DNA of 64,000 nucleotides from Hyphomicrobium sp. D-2 (GCF_029872155.1 NZ_JARXLA010000002.1:62001-126000); one strand, 5' to 3'. Shown: positions 40,183 through 49,902, counted from the stretch's first letter. A program made the numbers and translations. Notes: generated by a model from the letters alone, not told the origin.

Positions 40183-41646
40183 TCAGATGTCGATCTTTAC
40201 CTGCACGCCGGCGGACTGCAGCAGCAACGCTGCTTCGTTGGCGCGGCGCTGGAATTCGCGGCGGTCTTCGTCGCTTTCGCCCAGATCGCGGCACAGACCG
40301 CGCGTCAGCAATTCGCGCGTCAGATGGAATGCGCCTTCATTGCTTGCTTCGCCCGCAGTCGCGGCGGTGATCACGCCACCGGCAACACTGGCGCCCGTCA
40401 GCGCATCGACGATCAGGAACACGCCCGTCGGCTGATTGTCGGCGAACGTGTCGACGGCAACCGGCCTGCCAAGCGTGATGGAAGCGTTGGCGATGTCGTT
40501 GACTTCAACGGTCGTCGCCGGCTGCACGGCCAGCGATTCCAGATCCAGCAGCGACGACACCGTGATGTCGGCAATCGGCGCCAGATCGGTTCCGGTGCGC
40601 AGGAGATAGCCGTTGGCGTTGTCGAACGGCGTCTCCCACAGCCAGATGATGCGGGCTTCGATCTGGCCGGCCACGATGGGCAGCGCGCTATCGGCGGCTG
40701 AAATGACCGCGCCGCGTGCAACGTCGATGTCGGTGTCGAGCTGGATGGCGACGGCTTGGCCCTGACGCGCGATTTCCAGATCGTGGTCCATGGTGGCGAT
40801 GCGCAGCACGTGTGCGCTCTGGCCACTCAACACGTCTGTCACGCGGTCGCCAACGCTGACATAACCAGATGCAACAGTGCCAGCGAGACCGCGGAAATCG
40901 ACGCCATCGCGCAGCACGGTCTGCACCGGCAGCCGGAAGGGACCACGCGGGGCAACATCACGCGCCTGCGTCTTCTCAAGGTATTCCAGCAGATGCGGGC
41001 CAGAATACCACGGCATGTGCTCCGACTGATGGGCGATGTTGTCACCCGTTACGGCGGAGACGGGAACCGCGATCGCATCACGGAAGCCGAAGCGCAGCGT
41101 CAGTTTGCGGAAATCGGCTTCGATGGCGCGGAACTTTTCCTGCGACCAGTCAACCAGATCCATCTTGTTGACGGCCAGGATGACGCGACGCACGCCAACG
41201 ATGTCGAGAATGGCCGCATGGCGCCGGGTCTGGCGCTTCACGCCATGGCGCGCATCGACAAGCATGATAGCAACGTCGGCATGGGAGGCACCCGACGCCA
41301 TGTTGCGCGTATACTGCTCGTGGCCGGGGCTGTCGATGACGACGAAGCGGCGCTTGTCGGTATCGAAGTATCGCCATGCGATATCAATCGTAATGCCTTG
41401 CTCGCGCTCAGCAACGAGACCGTCGAGCAGCAGTGAATAATCGGGCTGACCGCTGGCGGTGGTGGACTTGTCGATCAGCGCGCGCTGATCGTCGGAAAGG
41501 TCGGATGCATCATAGAGCAGGCGCCCGATGAGCGTTGACTTGCCGTCATCAACCGAGCCGCAGGTCAGAAGATGCAGGATGCCGTCCAGCTCCTGTTTGA
41601 GGGCAGGCGCAGTGGCTTCGCGCCGGATAGCAGTGACCGCTGTCAT
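40183..41646 (-). CDS. cysN: Sulfate adenylyltransferase subunit 1 (GTPase)
   Basis: The 487-residue protein has the elongation-factor-like G domain: GSVDDGKSTLIGRLLYD (P-loop), DSPGHEQYTRNM and NKMDLVDW. With CysD it activates sulfate to APS, driven by GTP. It has no C-terminal APS kinase domain, unlike CysNC. Its start overlaps the cysD stop by 1 base. It ends the operon before a terminator. Confidence 0.95.
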   Translation of the reverse strand: MTAVTAIRREATAPALKQELDGILHLLTCGSVDDGKSTLIGRLLYDASDLSDDQRALIDKSTTASGQPDYSLLLDGLVAEREQGITIDIAWRYFDTDKRRFVVIDSPGHEQYTRNMASGASHADVAIMLVDARHGVKRQTRRHAAILDIVGVRRVILAVNKMDLVDWSQEKFRAIEADFRKLTLRFGFRDAIAVPVSAVTGDNIAHQSEHMPWYSGPHLLEYLEKTQARDVAPRGPFRLPVQTVLRDGVDFRGLAGTVASGYVSVGDRVTDVLSGQSAHVLRIATMDHDLEIARQGQAVAIQLDTDIDVARGAVISAADSALPIVAGQIEARIIWLWETPFDNANGYLLRTGTDLAPIADITVSSLLDLESLAVQPATTVEVNDIANASITLGRPVAVDTFADNQPTGVFLIVDALTGASVAGGVITAATAGEASNEGAFHLTRELLTRGLCRDLGESDEDRREFQRRANEAALLLQSAGVQVKIDI

Positions 41647-42551
41647 CAGAAGTAGCCTTCCTGCTTCTTGCGCTCCATCGCGCCGGTTTGGTCATGGTCG
41701 ATAAGCCGGCCCTGGCGTTCCGATGTGCGGGCGCCAAGTGTTTCGGTTACGACGCTTTCAAGATCGTTTGCGGTCGAGGCTACGGCGGCGGTCAACGGCC
41801 AGCAGCCCAGAGTGCGGAACCGCACGCTGCGCAGTTCGGGAACTTCGTCGGGCTGCAGCGGCAGGCGGTCGTCATCGATGACGAGCAACTGACCATTGCG
41901 CACGATGGTGGGACGCTCGGCCGCGAAATAGAGCGGCACAACGTCGAGGTTTTCGCGGGCGATGTAACGCCACACGTCGCGTTCGGTCCAGTTCGACATC
42001 GGGAACACGCGCACCGTTTCGCCGGGGCCGAGGCGACCGTTCAGCAGGTTCCACATTTCGGGGCGCTGGCGGCGCGGATCCCAGCGGTGACCGGGCGAGC
42101 GGAACGAGAACACGCGCTCTTTCGCGCGCGAGCTTTCTTCATCGCGGCGTGCGCCGCCGAAGGCTGCGTCGAAGCCGTATTTGTCCAGCGCCTGCTTCAG
42201 CGGCTGTGTTTTCATCACGTCGGTGTAGACGGATGGCGAGTGATCGTACGGATTGACGCCCCGCTTCAGCCCGTCCTCATTCGTGTGCACGATGAGATCG
42301 AGATTGAAATCACGCACCGTCTTGTCACGGAACGTGATCATGTCGCGAAACTTCCACTTGGTGTCGATGTGCAGCAATGGAAACGGCAGCTTCTGCGGCC
42401 AGAACGCCTTGCGGGCGAGGTGCAGCAGAACGGTCGAGTCCTTGCCGATCGAATACATCAGCACCGGCTTGCGGAACTGAGCCGCAGCCTCGCGGAAAAT
42501 GTGGATCGCTTCTGCTTCGAGCAGATCAAGGTGCGAAAATTGCGCGCTCAT
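41646..42551 (-). CDS. cysD: Sulfate adenylyltransferase subunit 2
   Basis: The 301-residue PP-loop ATPase has [18 protein letters not shown] and [21 protein letters not shown], with the C-terminal GYF end. It forms the catalytic unit with CysN for APS synthesis. The ATG at 42551 overlaps the cysH stop by 4 bp (ATGA). The frame is open for 14 more codons upstream without similarity. Confidence 0.95.
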   Translation of the reverse strand: MSAQFSHLDLLEAEAIHIFREAAAQFRKPVLMYSIGKDSTVLLHLARKAFWPQKLPFPLLHIDTKWKFRDMITFRDKTVRDFNLDLIVHTNEDGLKRGVNPYDHSPSVYTDVMKTQPLKQALDKYGFDAAFGGARRDEESSRAKERVFSFRSPGHRWDPRRQRPEMWNLLNGRLGPGETVRVFPMSNWTERDVWRYIARENLDVVPLYFAAERPTIVRNGQLLVIDDDRLPLQPDEVPELRSVRFRTLGCWPLTAAVASTANDLESVVTETLGARTSERQGRLIDHDQTGAMERKKQEGYF

Positions 42552-43363
42552 GCGGCGGCATCCTTTTGGCGGGGGCGATTGTGCAGGCCGCACTCTTTAC
42601 CGTCTTCGTTCTCCCACCACCAGCGTCCTGCGCGAATGTCCTCGCCGGGGCGGATGGCGCGCGTGCAGGGCTGGCAGCCGATGGAAGGGAAGCCGCGGTC
42701 GTGCAGCGGGTTGATCGGGATGGCGTTGTTGGCCACGAAAGATTCCAGGCGCTCCAGGCTCCAGTCCGCAAGCGGGTTAAGCTTGACCAGACCGTCCGTT
42801 GCGTCCCAGGCCGCAAAGGGCACATGGGCGCGACCGGAGGACTGTTCACGCCGCAGGCCCGTCACCCAACCGGTGGCGCCGTTCAGTGCGCGCTTCAGCG
42901 GCCGCACCTTGCGCACGTCACAGCAGGCCTTGCGGTTCTCGATGGCCATGCGGAAGCCATAGATGCCGTCGCGGGCAACCAGCTCTTCAACTTCGTGCGC
43001 CTCCGGGAACATCACACGGATCTTGAGGCCGTAGACATTCTCGCTGGCTTCGAGGGTGTCGAGCGTTTCGGGGAAGTGGCGGCCGGTATCCAGAGTAAAG
43101 ACATCAATGTTGGCGCCGCTGCGGGCGATGCCATGCAGAACGGCCTGATCCTCGATGCCAAGACTGGTAGAGAAAGTGATGCGGCCGGGAACGGAGCGGG
43201 TGATCTCGAGCAGCCGCTCTTCAAGGCTGTCGATCTCACTCAGGCGTTGGTCAAGCGCATCTGCTTCGGCCACCCAGTCATAGGGTGTCGAAGTCGGCGA
43301 AGGCTGGCGGATGGCGCGGGGCGAAGCGTTGGCGGCGCCCGCTTTCGAGGTTTTCGTCGGCAT
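42548..43363 (-). CDS. cysH: Adenylyl-sulfate (APS) reductase, assimilatory
   Basis: The 271-residue protein is a PAPS/APS reductase with the Fe-S cysteine pattern of the APS-specific type: [12 protein letters not shown] (CC) and [10 protein letters not shown] (CxxC), plus the catalytic C-terminal ECGLH. It reduces APS to sulfite with thioredoxin. Because no APS kinase gene or CysC domain is present, this fits the direct APS route. It is the first gene of the cysH-cysD-cysN operon. Confidence 0.93.
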   Translation of the reverse strand: MPTKTSKAGAANASPRAIRQPSPTSTPYDWVAEADALDQRLSEIDSLEERLLEITRSVPGRITFSTSLGIEDQAVLHGIARSGANIDVFTLDTGRHFPETLDTLEASENVYGLKIRVMFPEAHEVEELVARDGIYGFRMAIENRKACCDVRKVRPLKRALNGATGWVTGLRREQSSGRAHVPFAAWDATDGLVKLNPLADWSLERLESFVANNAIPINPLHDRGFPSIGCQPCTRAIRPGEDIRAGRWWWENEDGKECGLHNRPRQKDAAA

Positions 43364-44077
43364 AGTGGTCCCTAAATCCTCAAGGCCGAACGTAGTGGAA
43401 ACCTTATTCTACTTAAAGCTATAGTCAGAAATAAAAATAGTATCACATTCCCCATCACCCGGAGGGGTGGAATTTTTTGCCAATCCGAGGCTTGGGGGAA
43501 CGCTGTCCCGGAAGGCCGAGAGCCAACCGCGTGCGGCTCGCCATGGTGAGCCGCCGAGAGGCGCCGGAAAGCCATTCCGCGCGGGCTGGGCGCGATCGCC
43601 CCGAGCGCACTTGTGGACAGCCGCCTTTATAGCGTCCGGCATTCCTATTCGCAGTCAAATCGTCGCCGATGATTCGTCTGTCGATTCGCTCGTTTTTTCT
43701 GTCGGCGGAAATGATCCACAGCATGTGGATAAACGAATCAGTGCCGCTGCAATACGTCAGTTCGCGAGCTCAATTTGCAAAGACGGATTCATTCGGAGAG
43801 CTGTGCCCAAGTTGATCCAGATGAAAATGTGGGGATGAAATAATAACCCATAAAACCCATGAAAACCAATGACTTGTTCTGTGTGATTTAATGTGGACAT
43901 CCCCGTGACATTCCTGCTGCAAGTGCTTTGCGGGAACAAACGAACTAGCGGGCAGGTTAACAAATGGTATTCTTCACGTGCTTCGCGACGTCGCCTGCCA
44001 TGAAGAGGGCTCTTCCATGGGTTGGCGAAGTTCGGAGGCGTAAAAGCAAACGTTTGAGAAAGTAGCGGGGTACCACA
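43364..44077. other. Long AT-richer intergenic region upstream of cysH and the cold-shock protein
   Basis: No gene is supported in these 714 bases. The base composition drops well below the flanks from about 43620. Features: ATTC-x-CACCC-GGAG-GGGTG-GAAT followed by a T6 run (about 43445-43475), which looks like a hairpin with a U-run on the plus strand; an inverted pair of DnaA-box-like sequences (43712-43732); three further TGTGG motifs (43612, 43828, 43892). Divergent promoters for cysH and the cold-shock gene are expected here. Confidence 0.5.
43712..43732. promoter_or_regulatory. Inverted pair of DnaA-box-like sequences
   Basis: TGATCCACA (43712-43720, one mismatch to TTATCCACA) and TGTGGATAA (43724-43732, an exact match to the complement) face each other across three bases; the inner dyad ATCCACA-GCA-TGTGGAT is perfect. 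Related TGTGG motifs lie at 43612, 43828 and 43892. It may be a DnaA-controlled promoter, or an origin-like element, but no origin marker gene is nearby. Confidence 0.45.
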
Positions 44078-44677
44078 ATGGGGGATTCTTCAGAGCGTCC
44101 GGATTTTCCGCAGTTCGAGCCTATGGCCGACATGTCGAGAGAACGGGCCGAAGAAGCCGGTGTCGAAGTCTTCGAGGTCGTCGGATCTATTAAATGGTTC
44201 GATGCATCAAAGGGTTATGGCTTTATCGTGCCCGACAACGGGTTGGCCGACATCCTGCTGCACGTCACCTGCCTCCGCGCCGGTGGTTACCAGACAGCCT
44301 ACGAAGGTGCCCGGGTTCACGCTGAGATCCTGCGCCGTCCCAAGGGAATGCAGGCATTCCGCATCCTTAGCATGGACGAGAGCACTGCGATTCATCCCTC
44401 GCAGCTTCCGCAGCGTACACACGTTATCGTTACGCCCGAGAGTGACTGGGAGCGGGCCATGGTAAAGTGGTTTAATAGGGTACGAGGCTTCGGCTTCCTG
44501 ACGCGTGGCGAAGGAACGCCGGACGTCTTCGTACATATGGAAACACTGCGGCGCTTCGGCTTCACCGAGCTGCGTCCGGGTCAAATGGTCATGGTTCGCT
44601 GGGGTCACGGCTGTAAGGGCTGCATGGCTGCCGAACTGAGACCGGATGGTCAGCCGGGGCTGCCGCCAACGCACTGA
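44078..44677 (+). CDS. Double cold-shock-domain protein
   Basis: The 199-residue protein has two cold-shock domains: residues 35-100 (SIKWFDASKGYGFIVPDNGLADILLHV) and 128-190 (MVKWFNRVRGFGFLTRGEGTPDVFVHM), with an acidic N-terminal extension. The RNP-like KGYGF and RGFGF motifs bind RNA or single-stranded DNA. This two-domain form is common in alphaproteobacteria and is likely a post-transcriptional regulator. The start ATG lies about 10 bases after AGCGGGG. The DUF192 gene follows 8 bases after its stop. Confidence 0.92.
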   Translation: MGDSSERPDFPQFEPMADMSRERAEEAGVEVFEVVGSIKWFDASKGYGFIVPDNGLADILLHVTCLRAGGYQTAYEGARVHAEILRRPKGMQAFRILSMDESTAIHPSQLPQRTHVIVTPESDWERAMVKWFNRVRGFGFLTRGEGTPDVFVHMETLRRFGFTELRPGQMVMVRWGHGCKGCMAAELRPDGQPGLPPTH

Positions 44678-44685
44678 TAAGGGCG

Positions 44686-45186
44686 ATGGCAAAATTGCAA
44701 ATTCATCAGAGCAGGGCTGCCCGTGGGGCGGCCCTGTTTGTTATGGCGCTTGGCACGGCGGCGAGTGTTGCTGTGGCCGATGTGCAGATGCGTGTCGAAA
44801 AGCTCTGGCTGCTGCCGGCGGATGGTCGTGAGCTGGCCATCGACGTCGAGATTGCGGACGATCCCAAGCAGAAGGCGCTTGGCCTCATGTTCCGCACCGA
44901 GCTGGCGGACAACAAGGGGATGCTGTTCCCCTATGGTGAGCCGCGCGAGATCAGCATGTGGATGCGCAACACGTACATCCCGCTGGATATGCTGTTCATT
45001 AAGCCGGATGGCGTCATCCATCGCATCGAGGTGCGTACCGAACCTCTGTCCGAGCGCATCGTCGCTTCCGGTGGGCCGGTCTCGGCTGTGCTTGAGCTGG
45101 CGGGTGGAGCAACGCAGCGGCTGGGTATCAAGGCAGGCGATCGGGTTCGCCATCCCAGCTTTTCATCAGCCGCCCCGGAAAACTGA
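44686..45186 (+). CDS. DUF192 family exported protein
   Basis: The 166-residue protein has an N-terminal signal (GAALFVMALGTAASVAVA) and a DUF192 domain: KALGLMFRTELADNKGMLFPYGEPREISMWMRNTYIPLDMLFI is highly typical. The function of the family is not known. It follows the cold-shock gene by 8 bases and is probably in the same transcript, a pair often seen in Rhizobiales. Confidence 0.9.
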   Translation: MAKLQIHQSRAARGAALFVMALGTAASVAVADVQMRVEKLWLLPADGRELAIDVEIADDPKQKALGLMFRTELADNKGMLFPYGEPREISMWMRNTYIPLDMLFIKPDGVIHRIEVRTEPLSERIVASGGPVSAVLELAGGATQRLGIKAGDRVRHPSFSSAAPEN

Positions 45187-45364
45187 AACGCCACCGTCTG
45201 TTAGTTGAAGAGGCCAGTTCGCAAGGCGGATCAGCCGCCACTCAGTACTGACGAGCACCGGTGGCATGTAAGGCGCGGATGACTGTTGCGAATCGGTCAC
45301 GTCGGTAATGGGCGCGCACAACCGGACGGCCCTTCGGCATTGACTCATGTGCCCCCCACAGGCG

Positions 45365-45535
45365 CAGATGCAGGGGTGATGTTCAAGGGAACGCGGTGAG
45401 GCGATACGCTAAAACCGCGGCTGCGCCCGCAACTGTAATCGGCGAGCTTTTCCGCATACGCCACTGGCGGCTCTCATGGAGCTGCTGGGAAGGCCGGATA
45501 AAGCGCCAGAGCCGAGAGCCAGGAGACCTGACGTC
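45365..45535 (+). ncRNA. Cobalamin riboswitch
   Basis: The leader has the conserved core GGGAA-x-GCGGTG, then GCCCGCAACTGT, and the B12 box GCCAGGAGACCTGAC at about 45518-45532. Borders are estimated from the conserved elements. The riboswitch lies about 245 bases before the TonB-dependent receptor start, so it should lower receptor expression when cobalamin is plentiful. Downstream pairings at 45526-45534/45616-45624 and 45567-45574/45629-45636 are described in the findings. Confidence 0.93.
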
Positions 45536-45636
45536 ACAAGTCGCCCTTTGCCGTGCGGGCCGCGCGGTAGAACGGACACCCGTAGTGGCGACTGATGTGC
45601 GACCGTAGGGAAGCTACGTCAGGTTTGTCGTTCTAC

Positions 45637-45655
45637 GGTGTCATTTCCTGACACC
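45637..45655 (+). terminator. Hairpin in the receptor leader
   Basis: GGTGTCA (45637-45643) and TGACACC (45649-45655) form a 7-bp stem with a 5-base loop. It follows the riboswitch and may be part of an expression platform. No U-run follows, so it is not a classical terminator. Confidence 0.4.
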
Positions 45656-45778
45656 AGCTGTTTAGCCAGCGCCATCGGTGCGCATCACGGCGCGGAGCTG
45701 TGGTGTATCGCTGTGTGCGGTAGAGTTGCGTTCCGGCGTGTTTCCCTCGGTTTGGTTTGCGTAACTGGGGGTAGTGTT

Positions 45779-48145
45779 GTGTCCAAGCGTTCGGCGTTCC
45801 GCGCGTTCCATCCATCCATAAGTGTTTCGTTCGGTGCCCTGGCTGCGGCCACCGCATTCATGCTGGGAACGGCCGACGCCAATGCGCAGTCGGCGGCGGC
45901 TCCAGCCGATGAGCTGCCTGCGCTCGTTGTCGAGCCAGCGGCCAAAAAGAAAAAAGCTCAGGTCGCCAAGAAAAAGAGCGCGCCCGCTTCGGCTGCCGCC
46001 CCTGTTGCTGTGGCTGCGGAGCCGCCCCAGACCGCAACGGCAACGGCAACGGCAACCGCAGAATCAAGCGCATCGCCGCTCTATGCCGATCCCGGACCCG
46101 GTGTGAATCTTGATGTGCCGAACACCACAGGCAGCCGCTTAGGCCTGACGCCGCTCGAAACGCCTGCAAGCGTCAGCATCATCTCGGGCCAGACCGCCCG
46201 CGAGCGCGGGCAGCACACGATCACTGAAGCCGTTACGCAGAACGCGCCGGGCATCACGATCGCTACGATCCTGGTACTGGGCACAGCCTTCACGGCGCGC
46301 GGCTTCGTGGGCAACAATTCGATCACGCGGCTTTACGATGGCACGCGCCTTTATCCGGGCACGGGCGGCACCACATCGTTCCCGTTCAACATGTGGTCCG
46401 TCGAGCGCGTCGAAGTTCTGCACGGCCCCGCGTCCATTCTTTACGGCGACGGAGCCATCGGCGGCGCCATCAATGTTGTGCCCAAAAAGCCTATCGTTGG
46501 CGCGCAGGTCAACGAGGCGCAGGTCTATTACGACAGCAACAACACACGGCGCGCGTCTGTCGACAGCGGCGGCTCGCTTACCGATGCGGTGGCCTATCGC
46601 TTTGCGCTCAGCAAGGAAGCGTCGGACGGCTGGGTCGACAACGGCGACTCCGAAAACTTCAACGCCTATGGCGCCCTGCGCATGCAGGTTTCAGACGACC
46701 TCGTGCTCTCGGTCTCGCACGATTACGCTGAACGCGAGCCGATGCAGTATTTCGGCGTTCCCTATCGAGATGGCGTGTTCGACAAGAGCATCAAGGACAA
46801 GAACTACAACATCGCTAACTCGCTGGCCGAGTTCCGCGACGAGTGGACTCAGTTCAAGGCCGAATGGCAAGCAACAGAAGGTATCACTGTTCGCAACGTC
46901 GCCTATCGTCTGGGCAGCCGGCGCGAGTTCCGCAACGTTGAGGACTACGTGTGGGACACTGCAAACAATCAGATCGACCGGTTCGGCGGGCTGCATATCC
47001 GGCAGAAGCAAAACCAGATCGGCAATCGGCTTGACGCCACTGTCCGCAGCAACTTCCTCGGCTTCGGCAACGAGACTGTGGTTGGCTTTGACGTAAACAA
47101 GGGCACATTCGACTACGCGAATTACAGCGCCGGGGGTATTCCGAGCGTGAACCCTTTCAACCCCAATCCAGGTCTGTTCCCGAACCCGCACACGCTCGTG
47201 CCGCGGTTCGAATCCGAACTCATGCAGCGCTCGTTCTTCCTGGAGGATCGCCTTGAGCTCAATCGTTACGTTACCGTTGTTGGCGGCGCGCGGTGGGACA
47301 CGACGACGTTGACGCGTGAAGACCTAGCGAATGCCAACAATGGCTTTGAGAGCGACTTCAACTCGTTCAACTGGCGCGCTGGCGTAGTGGTGACGCCGGT
47401 TGAGGGCTTGGCAATTTACGGTCAGTATGCCGTCGGCGCTGATCCTCTGGACGTGCCGCTGCTCGACTATGCAAAAAACATCTCCAACCTCAAGCAGACG
47501 ACCGGCACCCAGTACGAGATTGGTATCAAACAATCGCTCTTCGGCGGCGCGGTTGAATGGTCGCTGGCAGCTTATGAAATCGTGAAGAATGACATGTTGA
47601 TCCGCGGGATCACGCCGGCATTCACTCCGACGTTGCACCAGATTGGTCAGCAGTCGTCGCGCGGCATTGAAGCTACGTTCGGCGCGGAACTTGGCAGCGG
47701 ATGGCGACTGGATGCGAACGGCGCTCTGCTCGACGCCAAATACGATGAGTTTGCTTACCCCGAAATCGATTGGGTCAATTTTGTTGCTCGAATGGTCGAC
47801 TACTCGGGTAAGAAGGCAATCATTGTGCCTCGCGAAACCGCGAACATCTGGCTAACCTGGGCGTTCGCTCCGGGCTGGCAGGTTGGCGGCGGCATCCAGT
47901 ATGTTGGCAGCAGCTACGAAAACTTCGCCAATACGCTAGAGCGGCCTGCCTACACAATCGCGAACGCAGCTCTGCAGTGGAAGCCTACCGCAGCGGCGAC
48001 ACTGGATTTCCAGGTGACCAATCTGTTCGATAAAACCTATGCATCGTACTATCGAACCGATCCGTCGGTCGCGACAGGCAACGATATCCAGGGCTTTGTC
48101 GCGCCGCCGCGCACGTTTGCGGTATCGCTCGGCTACAAGTTCTGA
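45779..48145 (+). CDS. TonB-dependent siderophore-type receptor, cobalamin-riboswitch regulated
   Basis: The 788-residue outer-membrane receptor has a signal peptide (residues 15-38), a TonB-box-like LPALVVEPA, a Lys/Ala/Pro-rich linker (KKKKAQVAKKK), a plug domain (TPLETPASVSIISGQTARERGQHTITEAV, VERVEVLHGPASILYGDGAIGGAINVV) and a 22-stranded barrel ending in FAVSLGYKF. The plug is FhuA/FpvA-like rather than BtuB-like. The GTG at 45779 was chosen for GGGGG 8 bases upstream. It lies under a cobalamin riboswitch, so it probably imports cobalamin, a corrinoid or a cobalt chelate. Confidence 0.9.
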   Translation: MSKRSAFRAFHPSISVSFGALAAATAFMLGTADANAQSAAAPADELPALVVEPAAKKKKAQVAKKKSAPASAAAPVAVAAEPPQTATATATATAESSASPLYADPGPGVNLDVPNTTGSRLGLTPLETPASVSIISGQTARERGQHTITEAVTQNAPGITIATILVLGTAFTARGFVGNNSITRLYDGTRLYPGTGGTTSFPFNMWSVERVEVLHGPASILYGDGAIGGAINVVPKKPIVGAQVNEAQVYYDSNNTRRASVDSGGSLTDAVAYRFALSKEASDGWVDNGDSENFNAYGALRMQVSDDLVLSVSHDYAEREPMQYFGVPYRDGVFDKSIKDKNYNIANSLAEFRDEWTQFKAEWQATEGITVRNVAYRLGSRREFRNVEDYVWDTANNQIDRFGGLHIRQKQNQIGNRLDATVRSNFLGFGNETVVGFDVNKGTFDYANYSAGGIPSVNPFNPNPGLFPNPHTLVPRFESELMQRSFFLEDRLELNRYVTVVGGARWDTTTLTREDLANANNGFESDFNSFNWRAGVVVTPVEGLAIYGQYAVGADPLDVPLLDYAKNISNLKQTTGTQYEIGIKQSLFGGAVEWSLAAYEIVKNDMLIRGITPAFTPTLHQIGQQSSRGIEATFGAELGSGWRLDANGALLDAKYDEFAYPEIDWVNFVARMVDYSGKKAIIVPRETANIWLTWAFAPGWQVGGGIQYVGSSYENFANTLERPAYTIANAALQWKPTAAATLDFQVTNLFDKTYASYYRTDPSVATGNDIQGFVAPPRTFAVSLGYKF

Positions 48146-48197
48146 TCCGTCGATCCGCGGACGCACTTTCGCACAGCGCCGCAGCAAGAGTTGAGAC

Positions 48198-49658
48198 TTG
48201 AGACTGGCAACCTATTCTCTGGTTCAATTGCTGCGGCGCGGGCTTTTCTGGAGCCATCGCTGGCTCGGGGTACTCACATGCCTGCTATGCGCCATGTGGT
48301 TCTTCTCCGGCCTAGTGATGCTGTACGTGCCGTATCCCGCATGGCGTGATGCGGAACGCCTGACGGCATTGCCTAGGCTCGATGCCGACAAAATCAACGT
48401 CACGCCGGGTGAGGCACTCGCAGCCGTCAATCTGGCCTGGGTGCCAACCGTGTTCCGCCTCGAAATGTGGGGCGATGAACCGGTCTATCGCATTGTCGAT
48501 TTTGGCAAGCCCACCTCCGTCTCCGCGTTGGATGGCCGGTTGATCGCCAGCGTTGATGCCAATGCTGCCGCCGAGCGGCTAGAGCGCGTTTTTCCCGATA
48601 GCCCGGTCAGTCACGCCCGCACAATTCAGCAGGATCAATGGACGGTCTCCGGGTTGTTCTCACCGCATCGCCCGTTGCACCTGTTCGAACTTGCGGATGG
48701 TCGCGGTACTGAAATTTATGTCTCGTCCAAAACCGGCGAGATCGTTCAGAACACCAGCCGCAGCGAGCGCATCTGGAATTGGCTCGGCTCGGTGCCGCAC
48801 TGGATTTATTTCACCGTCATCAGAAGCGATCCGCCGCTGTGGCGTCAGGTCATCATGTGGACGGCGGGGCCGGCCGCCATCGGTGCCGTGCTCGGCATCT
48901 GGATCGGTGTGCTGCGCATGCGGTTGCGTAAGCGCTACGCCTCGGGACGGATCACGCCCTATCGTGGCTGGATGCGATGGCATCATCTCAGTGGACTTGT
49001 CGGTGGTGTGTTTGTGGTCACTTGGCTGGTCAGCGGATGGCTGTCAGTATCGCCGCTTGGGTTGATCGGCGGCCTGAGCATCGGCCCCGACGATCTCGCC
49101 CGTTATTATGGCGCGGGGCGGCCTGCGTTCGCGGCGACATTGCCGACGCTGCGCGCGGCAGTTGGCGCGCACACTAAGGAGCTGTCGTTCTCATGGGTCG
49201 AAGGCGCGCCCATCATCATCGCCGATGATGGCGCTGCAAGGCGGGTGCTGGCCGGCAGCGGCGAAGCGGCGGATCTTGCCGAGCAGCGTCTGACGGCGGC
49301 GGCGGCTGTCGTGATGCCGGGAGCTAATATCGCGGCAGTCCAGCGCTTGGATGCGCCGGATCTCTATTGGTTTTCGCACCTTGCCCAGCGGCCATTGCCG
49401 GCGCTGCGCGTCATGTTTGACGATCCGGCGTCCACATGGCTGATGATCGACCTGACCACCGGGCGCATCGTTGGCGCGCTGGCGCAGGGCGACCGGGTCT
49501 ATCGGTGGCTGTTCGGCTTCGCGCATCAGTATGATCTGCCGTGGCTGCTGGAGCGCCCGCTGCTCCGTCAGACGCTGATCTGGTTGCTTTCGATGCTGGG
49601 CATGGCGGTGTCTCTCACCGGCGTGGTGCTGGCATACCGCATGTTTCGGCTGCGCTGA
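48198..49658 (+). CDS. PepSY-associated transmembrane protein
   Basis: The 486-residue membrane protein has four or so spans (WLGVLTCLLCAMWFFSGLVMLYV, VIMWTAGPAAIGAVLGIWIGVL, WHHLSGLVGGVFVVTWLVSGWLS, LLSMLGMAVSLTGVVLAYRMF) and periplasmic PepSY-like segments between. The family often lies next to siderophore or metal receptors and may reduce a ferric or cobalt chelate in the periplasm or inner membrane. TTG at 48198 is the likely start, since no ATG lies near the first span. It is 52 bases after the receptor gene, probably in the same riboswitch-controlled transcript. Confidence 0.87.
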   Translation: MRLATYSLVQLLRRGLFWSHRWLGVLTCLLCAMWFFSGLVMLYVPYPAWRDAERLTALPRLDADKINVTPGEALAAVNLAWVPTVFRLEMWGDEPVYRIVDFGKPTSVSALDGRLIASVDANAAAERLERVFPDSPVSHARTIQQDQWTVSGLFSPHRPLHLFELADGRGTEIYVSSKTGEIVQNTSRSERIWNWLGSVPHWIYFTVIRSDPPLWRQVIMWTAGPAAIGAVLGIWIGVLRMRLRKRYASGRITPYRGWMRWHHLSGLVGGVFVVTWLVSGWLSVSPLGLIGGLSIGPDDLARYYGAGRPAFAATLPTLRAAVGAHTKELSFSWVEGAPIIIADDGAARRVLAGSGEAADLAEQRLTAAAAVVMPGANIAAVQRLDAPDLYWFSHLAQRPLPALRVMFDDPASTWLMIDLTTGRIVGALAQGDRVYRWLFGFAHQYDLPWLLERPLLRQTLIWLLSMLGMAVSLTGVVLAYRMFRLR

Positions 49659-49902
49659 CACTGCCGCCATCTCAAGCCTGCACGCATCCCATCGCGGCGC
49701 GTTGCGGCCAGCGCGCCGCCGATCAAACGGGCCAATGATCTTTTAACGGTGTTGGGCCTTGATCGTGCGCATAGCCTGCGGCCAGCATTGTCGGCTACGG
49801 ACTGATTGCTCGGCGCTCGCACTCCATGCCTGCAACAGCCTCTGATGGGGTTGGTGGTGTGCGGCGTCCTGTAGTTCGGCCTGATCCCTGAAGGAGCACC
49901 AT

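Noticed and set aside
43455-43963. Short frames of 60-120 codons in the gap before the cold-shock gene
   Set aside because: No ribosome site, no domain and codon use unlike the neighbours; the stretch is treated as regulatory.
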